The notes beneath the pieces were generated by a model that saw only the letters and a program-made list of their open reading frames with translations, had not been told where the DNA came from and made no database searches. The position numbers and the translations under genes are program-made. Source: Himantopus leucocephalus (lineage: Eukaryota; Chordata; Aves; Charadriiformes; Recurvirostridae). From it: a stretch of DNA of 64,000 nucleotides. The stretch is from positions 11,597,365 to 11,661,364 of the forward strand of contig RSEF01000017.1 in assembly GCA_003993805.1 (NCBI GenBank), given 5' to 3'. This document shows, in pieces, positions 25,901 to 33,020 of this stretch (position 1 is the first letter of the stretch; the number at the start of each line of letters is the position of its first letter).

Positions 25901-28900
25901 TGCACCAGCTACACCGGGCCAGAGCTGGTTTTATGTCAGAAGCTGTGAGTAATTGTGGCCATGGAGACCTAACCAACTCTAAGCGATGAGGTAAACTGAA
26001 CTATTCAGCATCCTTTCGTCTCTGGAGGTCCCTGGCTTGGTTCCTGGAGCGCTGGCCAGGCCAGACGCTGCCACACATTTCCCAGAGACAGGTGGAAAGT
26101 GCGGACCATGTAACAGACACAAAAGACCCACGTGAGAAGGGAAGAAGCTAATGGAGAAAATCCTAACGGGGGTGGGATGATGGAAATCGCTCACACAAAG
26201 CCTGGCGGTGTTTTGAACAGCGTGGGGGCTGATGACAGATAGCTCCTTGGCAGCCCACCCACAGAAAATACAACAAACTATAAAGTGAAGGGCACTGCCC
26301 TGCCAGAGACAGCAGGATGTGGGAGCAAAGAATCTACAAAGCACCAGGAATCTGCAAACTGCGTGTAGTCCTGTAAATCCAGGCTGACAAAGTGGAGAAG
26401 CTTGAAGAGAGCTGAGACAACCATTGGAGGGGTTTGCAAGAAAGGCACCATTTGACTGCACTTGTTTGCAGAAGAACTTGTTTTCGTCTCCACAAAATGA
26501 GGCAGCAGTAAGGTAGCTGGCCCTTATCAAAAAGGCTCCATGCCCACGCTTGCAGCATTTTCACAAGCTCCAGAATACGGCCAGAAAGGCTGGATGTGAC
26601 CATGCAAGGACAGGTCCTCAGCCTGTGGTCATACAGCAGGCCAAGGAGGCGCACACACAACAAGATGAACAGATGTGGCACACAGCGGCCAGACTGCTGG
26701 TGACACTGTTACCTGGCTGACTGATGACCACGTTTCAATATTCTGTTCTTCTAAGATTAGCTCAGTCACTTCCACGTAATACTGGCCCAACTGCTCCAAC
26801 ATCTCCAGCTCCTCTCCCTCCTGGACTTCCATATCAGAAACTTGCTTTAGTAATTGAAGCACTGCAAGGAGGTCAGACGACTCCAGCACAGGTGTCTCTG
26901 CTTCCCTCAGAACAGTTGCCAAGACATCGAGCGCACCAAGAGCAACAGAGAGGTTCACGTCTTGGACATCACTCGTGAAGATGTTCTCAGGAATCTGCCA
27001 TGGAAAAGATGTTTTAGTTCAGCGCAGAACCCTGATTCTGCCTGATCATTAGCTATGCCTTGGCAATGCCCTGCATGTCCTCGCTGGTGTGAGGACAACT
27101 GCCTGGCCAACCAGGCATATCTTAGGGCAATGAGATCTGCCTTGACATTTTGAACTCTCTTGTCCAGCCTCTCAACCTCAGTGAGACGAGTCAACCTGAA
27201 GCAACACTTCGCTTACTTGATCACAGCACAAGTTACAGCTGTGTTGGTCACGCTCTCCCCAGCAGCTCAGAAAAGGCCATAGGCATAACTGCTGGCAAAG
27301 TGACCTCAAACACCAGGAGGTGCAAGCAAGTCCACCCCAACAGCTCCTGCCTGCTCCCGGTGTCGGCTGCCTCTGCTGGGGCTGCAGGACTCACCACAGT
27401 CCTCTCTGCGAGCGTGTTCACATGGCTGGCAAGCGAATGGCTGGATTCCAGCTGAGCTTTTTTCAGCTGCCAGTATGCATCTGAGAATAAAACAAAAGCA
27501 TCACCATTGCTGTGGTGTCTAGCAGCGTGGTTAACACATGCCATGTTCAAAGCCTGGGGAATGGCCCTCAGATGGTGGGTAAGCTTGTAGGACAGTCAGG
27601 ACAAGGAGACTTCACAGCTGTATTTTATTCCTAGTACAAGATCCCATCTGGAGAGACAGTTTAACACTTTTTTTCTGCCTCCCCCCCATGTCCCTCAGGC
27701 CAACGAGTCTGGAGATGCCTGGATTGGGAGGCACTCTACAGCATTGCATCCAGAAGCCACGTAACGTGTACAACCACTGTTTAACTGGAGAATAGCAAAA
27801 TAAACTGTCAGAGTGCATGCAACTGAAGCAAAGTCACAGCTACAGCAGGTTTTGCATGCCATCTCTTCAGAGCAGACACGAGGCCTCCCCCAAACCGGCC
27901 ATCATCCCAGCTAGGACCTCCAGGAGTGAATAACGTGGAAGTAATGAATAAATAAATGACAGATGCTGTACCCTTTCTGTAGCGACAGATAAAAGGCAAA
28001 GACTGCAAACAAGATGCGTAAACGAATCCACTGCTGCTGACTTCAAAAACTCGGCATTCCTCAACAGGCCCTGTGGAAACACACACAAACAGAAGGCCCA
28101 GGTCCCCCACAGACATGCCATCCCCAGCAGGCATCGCCTTTCCCGCAAGCAATCCACAGACCCCGACGAGGACAAAAGCTGTGGACTGCTCCTCCAGCAG
28201 CCCCAGAGCAGAGCAGAGCAGGGACGGGGCTCAGAAACTGCTCCCGACCCGCCTGGTAAACCCTCTCCAGAAGGAACTCGGAGGAGGCGGCAGTGCCATG
28301 TCCCGAGTCGGTGATTTATCAGTAATGTCACACCAGTCTGGCTGAGAGACTGAATCCCTCCTCCCAGCAAAGCGTCGAAGCACCGGGTGTGCAAACCCCA
28401 GGAAACAGCATCACCGACAAGTAACCCATTTCTCTCCGTAGAAGAGAATGCCTGTAATTAGCCCAGGACATCTGACAGCCGTCTTTGCCAGCGTCGTTAC
28501 AGGGGTCTTCAATGATTGAGGGTTTAGGGATGACTGTGCCCTTAAGTACGACTTGTGAACTGCCCAGCCCAGCTCTGAACGTGCTTCTGCTTTCCTTCCC
28601 GAAGGAGAAGCATCATTCTACAAACGGCACCACATTCCCTCTCTAAGGACGGGACTAGCTTCTCGCACTGTCCCTGCATTCTGACCCCCACTGCAGGAGG
28701 GAGCTGAAGCAGCGAGAGGCGTGAGACTTACCTGGGCAAAGAAACTGTGCGGTCACCTCCTGAACGGTGCTTTCAACCTCCAGAGCATTTGAGCTCCACC
28801 CAAACACAAGGTCTTGCTCTACCACCCAGCACGACCGAACCTTCTCGATCTGCTCTCCGCTGAGGACCTTCTGCCAGATGTGCAAGTCGGTGATATTCCC

Positions 28901-31389
28901 ACTGAAGGACTCTTTCTCCCTGAAGGTGCCCCCCAGGGAATCTTGATCCTGCCCAATTATGAAAGTCCCCTGGCCATAGATGGCCTGGGGGGCGGACGGC
29001 CCCACCGCACACAAACCGCTGGCAGACGCCCTCCTTTTACCATCAGCATAGATGGCCCAGGTCCCGTTTTCCTGCTGCCAGGTCACGCAGAAGTGATGCC
29101 ACTGTCCATCAGCACGGAACATGGGCAGGTATGGGGAATGGTGTCCGTGGACTATGAGAGCAAATCGAACAAAGCCTTCCTCGTCGACAAAGCCACGGAG
29201 CTGGAACTCGTTAATAAAAGCTGGCACAGCATAGGAGAAGATGGTAGCAATCTCCTGAGTCCTGGTGTCCCATTGGAGGTGGGCACAGGCAGTGACAGAA
29301 GGCAGTGCTGGGAAGTCAGAGAGCACCTTCACGTATTTTGTGTCTGTTTTGTCTCTGAACACCAGGACTGGTACAATGTGGTACCCTAGAAGGAGACATT
29401 TCAGCCAGCATAAAGGAAGAAGCCAAAGCCTGCTCATCTTCCACTGGGATTAAACCATCATTTTCATTTGCCTCCTACTCAAGCTAAGAACTCATGGACC
29501 CTGCAGGCGAGGACATCCTGTCAACATGCAGCAAGGCTTCTGCTTCCCCCATCCCTGGTGGGGATCAGGATGGCAGGCAAGCTGAAACTGCGTCATTTCA
29601 GCAAGTGTAATTTCCAGAAACTTAGTTTTCTNGGCGAGGACATCCTGTCAACATGCAGCAAGGCTTCTGCTTCCCCATCCCTGGTGGGGATGAAGTGGTG
29701 GCAAGCTGAAACTGTGTCATTTCAGCAAGTGTAATTTCCAGAAACTTAGTTTTCTAGCAAATAGGATTGCAAACAATGAATATGGAAGGAACAGCATGTT
29801 CCCGAGCATCCCATGCTATAGCAACCAAGAACATAGTCAAATAAGACCTTTGAGGCATCTGCCACGCGGTGCCTTGCTGCTGGGGAACACCCATTCTCCT
29901 GGTCCTGTCTCTAACGCCATTGCTCTGCAGGACCCAGAGGTCACAAACGGTGAGGCTGAGCGAAGGCGGCCCTGCTTTACAGGGAGACACTACAGGAGGA
30001 GGGAGCAGAGGAGCCCCTTTGCAACTCCCTTCTGTTGCAATGCTTTAAAAAAACCTTGGCAGTGCCCAGCTGATGTGCTGGGATCACTGTCGGTCCTGCT
30101 GCCAGTCCCAGGTTGTGACTAGAGGTCCTGGGTGTTACCACAATGACAATAAAAAACGAGTGGCAACTTTTCTCGTCAGATTAATTTTTCAGGATGAAAA
30201 CGATCCAGCAGTGGACATGTCTCCAAATAGTCCACACCCACTTATACTCACGTCTCCATTTTGGTTTGTGCAGGACACCGTCCCTTTCATTTAGCCAGAC
30301 AGAACCTCTGACGTGGTGGGACTGCAGCAGTTTGCTAAAGGAAGCTCGCTCATCCTCTTGGGGTTCAAAAAGCAACTGAGCAAAGCGTTGTTCACAGTAT
30401 CTGTCTGCGTGCCACCAGTCCAAAGGAGTGGCCACATATTCGTACATGTGTCTCGAGGTCTCAATCGTGACAGGAGCAAAACCTGGAGAAAGACACACAC
30501 CATGTGGAGAAACAGAAAGCCTCTCCAACCCACTTTTGTGCCACGTACGCTACAGGGTCTGTCTCCTGCAGCATCCCCACGCATTCACAAATACTGCCTG
30601 CTGCACCCCGGAGGAGCTGACGGCAGGAGCTCATTCCCCCGTATCCAGCCCTCGGGATGTCCAGTGGGCACAGTGTGACAGAAAAGTCCAGACTATATGG
30701 GACCTAAAATACGGGACAGACGGAGTCTGCTCACAAACTGAACCGCTGGGCTCGGGCTGGAGCTGGGCACACTTGGGTGGGACACGCAAAACCAAGCTCA
30801 GCCCAAAGAAAAAGCTCACTGCGGTACGCCCAGGGATTGCCCTCAGGGTAGCTTGTTCCAAGCAGTTACGTACAAGCAAATTTTCTCATTTTACCCCCAC
30901 TTCCCAGCTCCTACCAGCTTCTGCATTTGCAGATGCAATTTGCAAGCACAAAATAATCTGTTCTGTTCGCAGTTACAGCGGCACAAAGACTAGCAGCTGA
31001 TTTTAGGCAGTAATTTCACAGTTAGCCGAGCAAATACCTAGCTATGCAAAGACAGTTTCAAGCACAAAACAGGGTATCAGAAAAAGTTTCTTCACCTTTG
31101 TTTCTGCCAGTGGACACCTTTTAATGTGTTGTTTCTCTGTGCTGAGTATTGCTTGTAAAAACATACAGAAGTACCGATAAAAATACTAACCTTTAGAAGT
31201 CTGATTCTTGGCAAGGGCTGCAAAGGCAAAGAGACTCCTGGACAGACTACCGACCTGTTGGAGAGAATGTTTTGTCACACTCATATAAAGCATTAATATT
31301 ATCTCAAATACTCAAATCATAAAAATTACTGTAAAACTCACCAGAAAGCTGAAGAACCAAGAATCAGGTCTCAAGTCTCTCCTAAACAT
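10854..31389 (-). CDS. ADGRD2: ADGRD2 (GPR144) adhesion G-protein-coupled receptor D2, 22 coding exons
   Basis: Class B2 (adhesion) GPCR of the plasma membrane. Exons were assembled by reading GT-AG boundaries on the minus strand. All 21 junctions keep the reading frame and give about 1,031 codons (human ADGRD2 is about 960 residues, from memory). Order by residue: signal peptide 1-35, lectin-like half 1 at 39-115, pentraxin 116-332, lectin-like half 2 at 333-365, GAIN domain about 390-700 with GPS at 693/695, then seven helices 708-965 and a cytoplasmic tail. Recognition rests on the GPS and Stachel (TNFAVLLQ), TM3 motif [10 protein letters not shown]6 GLTWVCG, TM7 VLNSLQGLYIFL and the pentraxin signature HFCVTW. 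The pentraxin domain plus position beside PSMB7 point to ADGRD2 and not ADGRD1. The ligand is not known to me. The 3' end of the coding region is unresolved: exon 22 ends at a usable donor (GTAAAG) or reads through to a TGA at 10720-10722. Confidence 0.93.
11355..11408 (-). CDS. ADGRD2: ADGRD2 exon 21: helix 8 and proximal tail
   Basis: 54 nt, acceptor CTGCTCCAG, donor GTAAGT, phase 0 on both sides, encoding [18 protein letters not shown]. The highly basic amphipathic peptide directly after N-S-E is expected for helix 8. Confidence 0.9.
11591..11632 (-). CDS. ADGRD2: ADGRD2 exon 20: second half of TM7
   Basis: A 42-nt exon, acceptor CTGCTTTTCAG, donor GTAAGA, phase 0 on both sides, encoding [14 protein letters not shown]. 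With exon 19 it gives the canonical L-N-S-L-Q-G-x-x-I-F-L TM7 and the N-S-E-V-R start of helix 8. It lies 5.1 kb downstream of exon 19. Confidence 0.93.
11633..16739 (-). other. ADGRD2 intron 19 (5.1 kb)
   Basis: Largest ADGRD2 intron, splitting TM7 between exons 19 and 20. It contains the N-split repeat at 14066-14214. I see no further exon, RNA gene or mobile element in it. Confidence 0.8.
14066..14214. repeat. 74-bp direct repeat split by a single N
   Basis: Copy 1 is 14066-14139 and copy 2 is 14141-14214, with N at 14140. The copies differ at only about two positions. It lies within ADGRD2 intron 19. It is probably an unmerged contig overlap and not a biological duplication. Confidence 0.9.
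16740..16860 (-). CDS. ADGRD2: ADGRD2 exon 19: TM6 and first half of TM7
   Basis: 121 nt, acceptor CCTGGCAG, donor GTGAGT, phase 2 in and phase 0 out. TM6 is [16 protein letters not shown], including the class B2 toggle-region G-L-T-W. It is followed by [18 protein letters not shown] entering TM7. Confidence 0.95.
18526..18641 (-). CDS. ADGRD2: ADGRD2 exon 18: end of TM5 and third intracellular loop
   Basis: 116 nt, acceptor TTTGACAG, donor GTGAGC, phase 0 in and phase 2 out. It encodes [20 protein letters not shown] and a basic loop [15 protein letters not shown]. The N-x-x-x-L/F at the end of TM5 is typical of the family. Confidence 0.92.
19283..19416 (-). CDS. ADGRD2: ADGRD2 exon 17: TM4, ECL2, TM5
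   Basis: 134 nt, acceptor TTTCTGCAG, donor GTAAGT, phase 1 in and phase 0 out. TM4 [12 protein letters not shown] is followed by ECL2 with [10 protein letters not shown] (conserved Cys-Trp) and TM5 [14 protein letters not shown]. Confidence 0.95.
20187..20340 (-). CDS. ADGRD2: ADGRD2 exon 16: TM3 and start of TM4
   Basis: 154 nt, acceptor TCTCTCCAG, donor GTATGC, phase 0 in and phase 1 out. TM3 reads [20 protein letters not shown] then [13 protein letters not shown]. Its Cys779 should pair with the ECL2 cysteine in exon 17. The motif W-M-L-V-E-G is diagnostic for adhesion GPCRs. FYYVTGWG begins TM4. Confidence 0.95.
20490..20770 (+). mobile_element. CR1 LINE fragment, 3' end, in ADGRD2 intron 15
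   Basis: Sense-strand CR1 3' end: GGTTATCCAACATCGGAATA-like segment, the CCCTGGAGGTGTTTAAAAAA block, GGTTGGACTTGATGATCTTA, AAGGTCCCTTCCAACCTC and the terminal AATTCTATGATTCTAT. It lies in the intron between the TM2 and TM3 exons, antisense to ADGRD2. Confidence 0.95.
21258..21360 (-). CDS. ADGRD2: ADGRD2 exon 15: TM2
   Basis: 103 nt, acceptor CACCCTCAG, donor GTAAGG, phase 2 in and phase 0 out. It encodes [20 protein letters not shown] and FSELAKTNQ. The H-K/A-N-L TM2 start is a class B2 hallmark. Confidence 0.93.
22019..22122 (-). CDS. ADGRD2: ADGRD2 exon 14: TM1
   Basis: 104 nt, donor GTAAGA, acceptor GAGCAG, phase 0 in and phase 2 out. It encodes the post-GPS linker and TM1 ([20 protein letters not shown]). 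A second AG two bases further in would break the frame, so 22122 is chosen as the first exon base. Confidence 0.92.
22235..22361 (-). CDS. ADGRD2: ADGRD2 exon 13: GPS cleavage site and Stachel tethered agonist
   Basis: 127 nt, acceptor CATGTTAG, donor GTAAGC, phase 2 in and phase 0 out. It encodes [10 protein letters not shown], then [19 protein letters not shown]. The W-S-T-x-G-C and C-x-C-N-H signatures complete the GPS. Cleavage would fall between Thr694 and Thr695 (codon boundary 22274/22273), exposing TNFAVLLQ as the tethered agonist. The residue before the scissile bond is Thr where most family members have Leu. Confidence 0.95.
23105..23160 (-). CDS. ADGRD2: ADGRD2 exon 12: first half of the GPS motif
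   Basis: 56 nt, acceptor CTGCCTGCAG, donor GTGCCT (weak after the GT), phase 0 in and phase 2 out. It encodes [19 protein letters not shown] (last codon completed by exon 13). The C-x-F-W strand is the start of the GPS motif and holds its first conserved cysteine. Confidence 0.9.
23438..23543 (-). CDS. ADGRD2: ADGRD2 exon 11: GAIN subdomain B
   Basis: 106 nt, acceptor CCCCAACAG, donor GTACCC, phase 2 in and phase 0 out. It encodes [20 protein letters not shown] and [11 protein letters not shown]. The alternation I-S-S-A-L and V-x-Y-x-L-x-H fits beta strands of subdomain B just before the GPS. Confidence 0.88.
24326..24446 (-). CDS. ADGRD2: ADGRD2 exon 10: GAIN subdomain B
   Basis: 121 nt, acceptor TCTGCCCAG, donor GTGAGT (after CAGAA), phase 1 in and phase 2 out. 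It encodes [20 protein letters not shown]. The V-x-x-x-W-F/Y-x-x-x-x-x-L strand-helix pattern matches the GAIN family. Confidence 0.87.
24668..24692. repeat. short direct repeat flanking an N
   Basis: ATGCGCAGGGT (24668-24678), N at 24679, then ATGTGCGCAGGGT. It lies in ADGRD2 intron 9. A short version of the same assembly pattern seen at 14140 and 29632. Confidence 0.7.
24771..24905 (-). CDS. ADGRD2: ADGRD2 exon 9: GAIN subdomain B
   Basis: 135 nt, acceptor TCTTCCACAG, donor GTAGGT, phase 1 in and out. It encodes [20 protein letters not shown] and then [17 protein letters not shown]. The pattern of a strand followed by I-x-I-P is typical of adhesion GPCR GAIN subdomain B. Confidence 0.87.
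25296..25407 (-). CDS. ADGRD2: ADGRD2 exon 8: GAIN domain
   Basis: 112 nt, acceptor TTTGCAG, donor GTGAGT, phase 0 in and phase 1 out. The peptide includes [19 protein letters not shown] and [11 protein letters not shown]. It is the last helix of subdomain A and the first strand of subdomain B by position in the family. Confidence 0.85.
26713..26994 (-). CDS. ADGRD2: ADGRD2 exon 7: GAIN subdomain A
   Basis: 282 nt (94 codons), phase 0 in and out, acceptor CATGGCAG, donor GTAACA. It begins [20 protein letters not shown] and continues as a leucine- and glutamate-rich helical stretch ([26 protein letters not shown]). This is typical of the helical subdomain A of GAIN domains, which precedes the beta-sandwich carrying the GPS. 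Confidence 0.88.
27395..27480 (-). CDS. ADGRD2: ADGRD2 exon 6: linker into the GAIN domain
   Basis: 86 nt, acceptor TTATTCTCAG, donor GTGAGT, phase 1 in and phase 0 out. It encodes [20 protein letters not shown] and then VNTLAERTV, a polar helical segment joining the lectin-like/pentraxin module to the GAIN domain. No specific domain is recognised here. The call rests on splice signals and frame. Confidence 0.82.
27972..28070 (-). CDS. ADGRD2: ADGRD2 exon 5: C-terminal half of the C-type-lectin-like domain
   Basis: 99 nt, acceptor TTTCCACAG, donor GTACAG, phase 1 in and out. The peptide [18 protein letters not shown] followed by [12 protein letters not shown] matches the end of a lectin-like domain (Asn-Cys-x... 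Cys ... Pro-Phe-Ile-Cys-Glu/Lys). Cys338, Cys353 and Cys361 would pair as 338-353 and 67-361 in the canonical pattern. It closes the fold begun in exon 3. Confidence 0.85.
28732..29385 (-). CDS. ADGRD2: ADGRD2 exon 4: pentraxin (laminin-G-like) domain in a single exon
   Basis: 654 nt, phase 1 in and out, acceptor CTTCTAG and donor GTAAGT, residues 115-333. Pentraxin hallmarks in order: a cysteine in [15 protein letters not shown], the signature HFCVTW with the second disulfide cysteine, [11 protein letters not shown] (the calcium-site strand GQEQD in C-reactive protein), and [16 protein letters not shown]. Length fits a complete pentraxin domain of about 200 residues. Asn sequons occur at Asn-Gly-Thr and Asn-Ile-Thr. 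Compared by eye with C-reactive protein, several calcium ligands are changed. Symmetric 1-1 phases make this exon a shuffling-competent module. Confidence 0.95.
29506..29755. repeat. about 125-bp direct repeat split by a single N
   Basis: Copy 1 is 29506-29631 and copy 2 is 29633-29755, with N at 29632. They are near identical with small indels near the CCCTGGTGGGGAT segment. It lies in ADGRD2 intron 3, between the lectin-like and pentraxin exons, and does not affect coding. Confidence 0.9.
30252..30482 (-). CDS. ADGRD2: ADGRD2 exon 3: N-terminal half of a C-type-lectin-like domain
   Basis: Residues 38-115, acceptor TTTCTCCAG and donor GTGAGT, phase 1 in and out. The core reads [16 protein letters not shown], then a Glu-rich helix, then [10 protein letters not shown]. 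This matches the C-type lectin layout W-x-x-A-x-x-x-C, helix 2 and the W-I-G-L strand. Cys67 would be the first canonical lectin cysteine. The domain stops after the WLNE strand and lacks the long-loop region. The matching C-terminal half is encoded in exon 5, with a pentraxin exon in between. Confidence 0.88.
31191..31254 (-). CDS. ADGRD2: ADGRD2 exon 2 (rest of signal peptide, mature N-terminus)
   Basis: Sixty-four nt between acceptor CCAACAG and donor GTTAGT, phase 0 in and phase 1 out. It encodes [19 protein letters not shown], which completes a hydrophobic stretch with a plausible signal-peptidase site after the Ala-Leu-Ala region. An N-glycosylation sequon (Asn-Gln-Thr) follows. It is short, so it rests on frame agreement with both neighbours. 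Confidence 0.75.
31342..31389 (-). CDS. ADGRD2: ADGRD2 exon 1 (start codon, N-terminus of signal peptide)
   Basis: Sixteen codons from ATG at 31389-31387 to a perfect GTGAGT donor, ending in phase 0. The peptide [16 protein letters not shown] begins a basic then hydrophobic signal-peptide profile that continues in exon 2. The ATG has A at -3 (good Kozak context). An in-frame TAG lies about 36 nt upstream if the transcript is unspliced there. A possible acceptor (TTTCCAG) lies just 5' of the ATG, so a noncoding exon further upstream, perhaps in the CpG island at 32-33 kb, may supply the 5' UTR. The start is inferred, not shown by transcript evidence. Confidence 0.72.
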
Positions 31390-32249
31390 GCTGACCCACT
31401 GGAAAGCTTTCACCCTTTGCTAGAATAAACAAAATATTACGAGAGATGCATTGCAGAGACAGAAGCATTCTGCTGAAAGCTGGTTCTCAGACAAGGCTGC
31501 CTTCCTCAGAAAGTCTTGCATCAAAAACCGACTCTCTGACATACCTGTCCTGGGCAGTATCCTGTCAAAGTAATTCTCAGTTCTTCTTAAAGAACTCAAG
31601 GTCTCGGTTTAACATTTGTTTCCAGGATACAGAATAATTAATCATAAAACATATACAGATGTGCAATGTTAATAGACAGGTGAGTTGGCAGAGCCTCTTT
31701 ATCTGCGTTAACTAAACAAAAAAGCCATCATAAATTGCATTGTTAAACAGTGGCACATCACTGGCAGCTTTTCCCATTTCTCTTAAAACCCGCAGGGATA
31801 CAACACCAGAACGGATCCTGCAGACCAGTACATCCAGCCTCCGTGAGCAGTGCCTGAACACACAGCTCAGTGCCACGGAGCCGTCCTGGAGAGCTGCCCA
31901 ACGTCCGGACGCTGCCGCTGAGCCCCCGCCGCACCACCCCGCTCCGGCGGAGGGAAAGCCGGAGTTTGCGGCCACATAAAATCTAGTAAAGTGGTAGAGA
32001 AGGGTACGTAAAGACGCAAACATGGAAACTGGCAATGTGATCTCCAGAGCAAACAAGTCCTAAAGCCATCTCTCGGCACTGCCACTGCCAGCCTGAGTAA
32101 TCGCTGCTCTCTCTCAGTGGGGCTCTGCTGTGCGCGCAGCAAAAGCACACATTTGAGCACTCTGCTGCTAAGGGACGAAGGAGATGGGGTCTGAAGCCCG
32201 GACCCTGAGTATGTTCCCAAACACTCTTCCGAAGTTCAGCAGCGACTTC

Positions 32250-33020
32250 ATAAACCCGGGGCGCTGCTCCAGGGCCCAGGGAGAGAGGCGCTGGGCCGCG
32301 GGCCCACCGGCCGGGCGAGCGCTGGGGTCGGGGCGGCTGGTGCAGAGCAGAGGGGCGCCGCCGCCGCCGCTCCCCCGCCGCCCCCCGCTCGCTGCCCCCG
32401 GAGCCCCCTCCAGGCGCCGCCGCAGGGGAACCCGCAGGACGGTCTCGGCAGACGGAAGGGGGCGGCGGGGGGGTACCAGAGACCCAGCGGGCGGCAAGGG
32501 GCCACCAGCGCCCCGGGGAGCGCGGGGGACGGGGGACAGCTCCGGCACAGCCGCCGGGAGAGCCGCGCTGGCAGCGGCAGCGACGGCCCCGACGGGCAGC
32601 GGCGGCGGGACCGCCCCGCTCCGCGCCCCCCCGCCCGGCCGCTTCCCCCCCTGCGGCTCCGCCGCTCCCCCGCCCCGCCGGCCGCCCCCGCGGGAGCGGA
32701 TGGACCGCGCCGGGCGGCGCGGAGGGGCCGCGGGGCCGAGCGGTGCCTCAACGGCGACGCCGAGTCCCCGGGGCGGTGCTGGGCTCGGGCACCCCCATCC
32801 CACACCCCCATCCCCATCCTGCACCCCCATCCCGACCCAAACCCCCATCCCCACTCTGGACTCCCACCCACACCCCCATCCCGGGACGGTTCCGCCAGCG
32901 CGCTCTGCTCCCGATGCCTTCGCCCCCGCTAACAGCAAAGCACTCACAATCCTCCCCGCTCCGCACCCCTGCTCGCAGCGCGGGGGATCTTCTTCCCAGG
33001 CAATCACTTCTCCAGGCAAG
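32250..33020. promoter_or_regulatory. CpG island, possible ADGRD2 promoter
   Basis: Very GC-rich, dense in CpG, and sharply bounded by AT-richer DNA on both sides. It lies 0.9-1.6 kb upstream of the ADGRD2 start codon, where a promoter and noncoding first exon would be expected. Long open frames on both strands here are a by-product of the missing stop codons and show no recognisable protein. It could instead start a noncoding transcript in the other direction. Confidence 0.6.
32790..32885. repeat. imperfect CCCCATCC-type tandem repeat
   Basis: Inside the CpG island the plus strand has many imperfect units of CACCCCCATCC and CCCCATCC, interspersed with CCGACCC and CCACTCT variants. It is a short degenerate minisatellite and strand-asymmetric (C-rich on plus). 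Confidence 0.7.

Larger units (their letters stand above)
16861..31341 (-). other. remaining ADGRD2 introns
   Basis: The introns between exons 1 and 19 range from about 70 nt to 1.7 kb. The longest are 16861-18525 and 25408-26712. Apart from the CR1 fragment at 20490-20770 and the N-split repeats at 24679 and 29632, I see nothing else in them. The intron between exons 13 and 14 (22123-22234) is only 112 nt. Confidence 0.75.

Noticed and set aside
29386..29437. ATG and hydrophobic peptide ([18 protein letters not shown]) directly before the pentraxin exon as the ADGRD2 start
   Set aside because: A clean acceptor (CTTCTAG) lies between it and the pentraxin sequence, and the phase matches the upstream lectin-like exon exactly. 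The peptide is intronic.
10854..31389. ADGRD1 (GPR133) as an alternative identity
   Set aside because: The 7TM part is similar, but the better-kept pentraxin motifs, the lectin-like exons and the PSMB7 neighbour favour ADGRD2.
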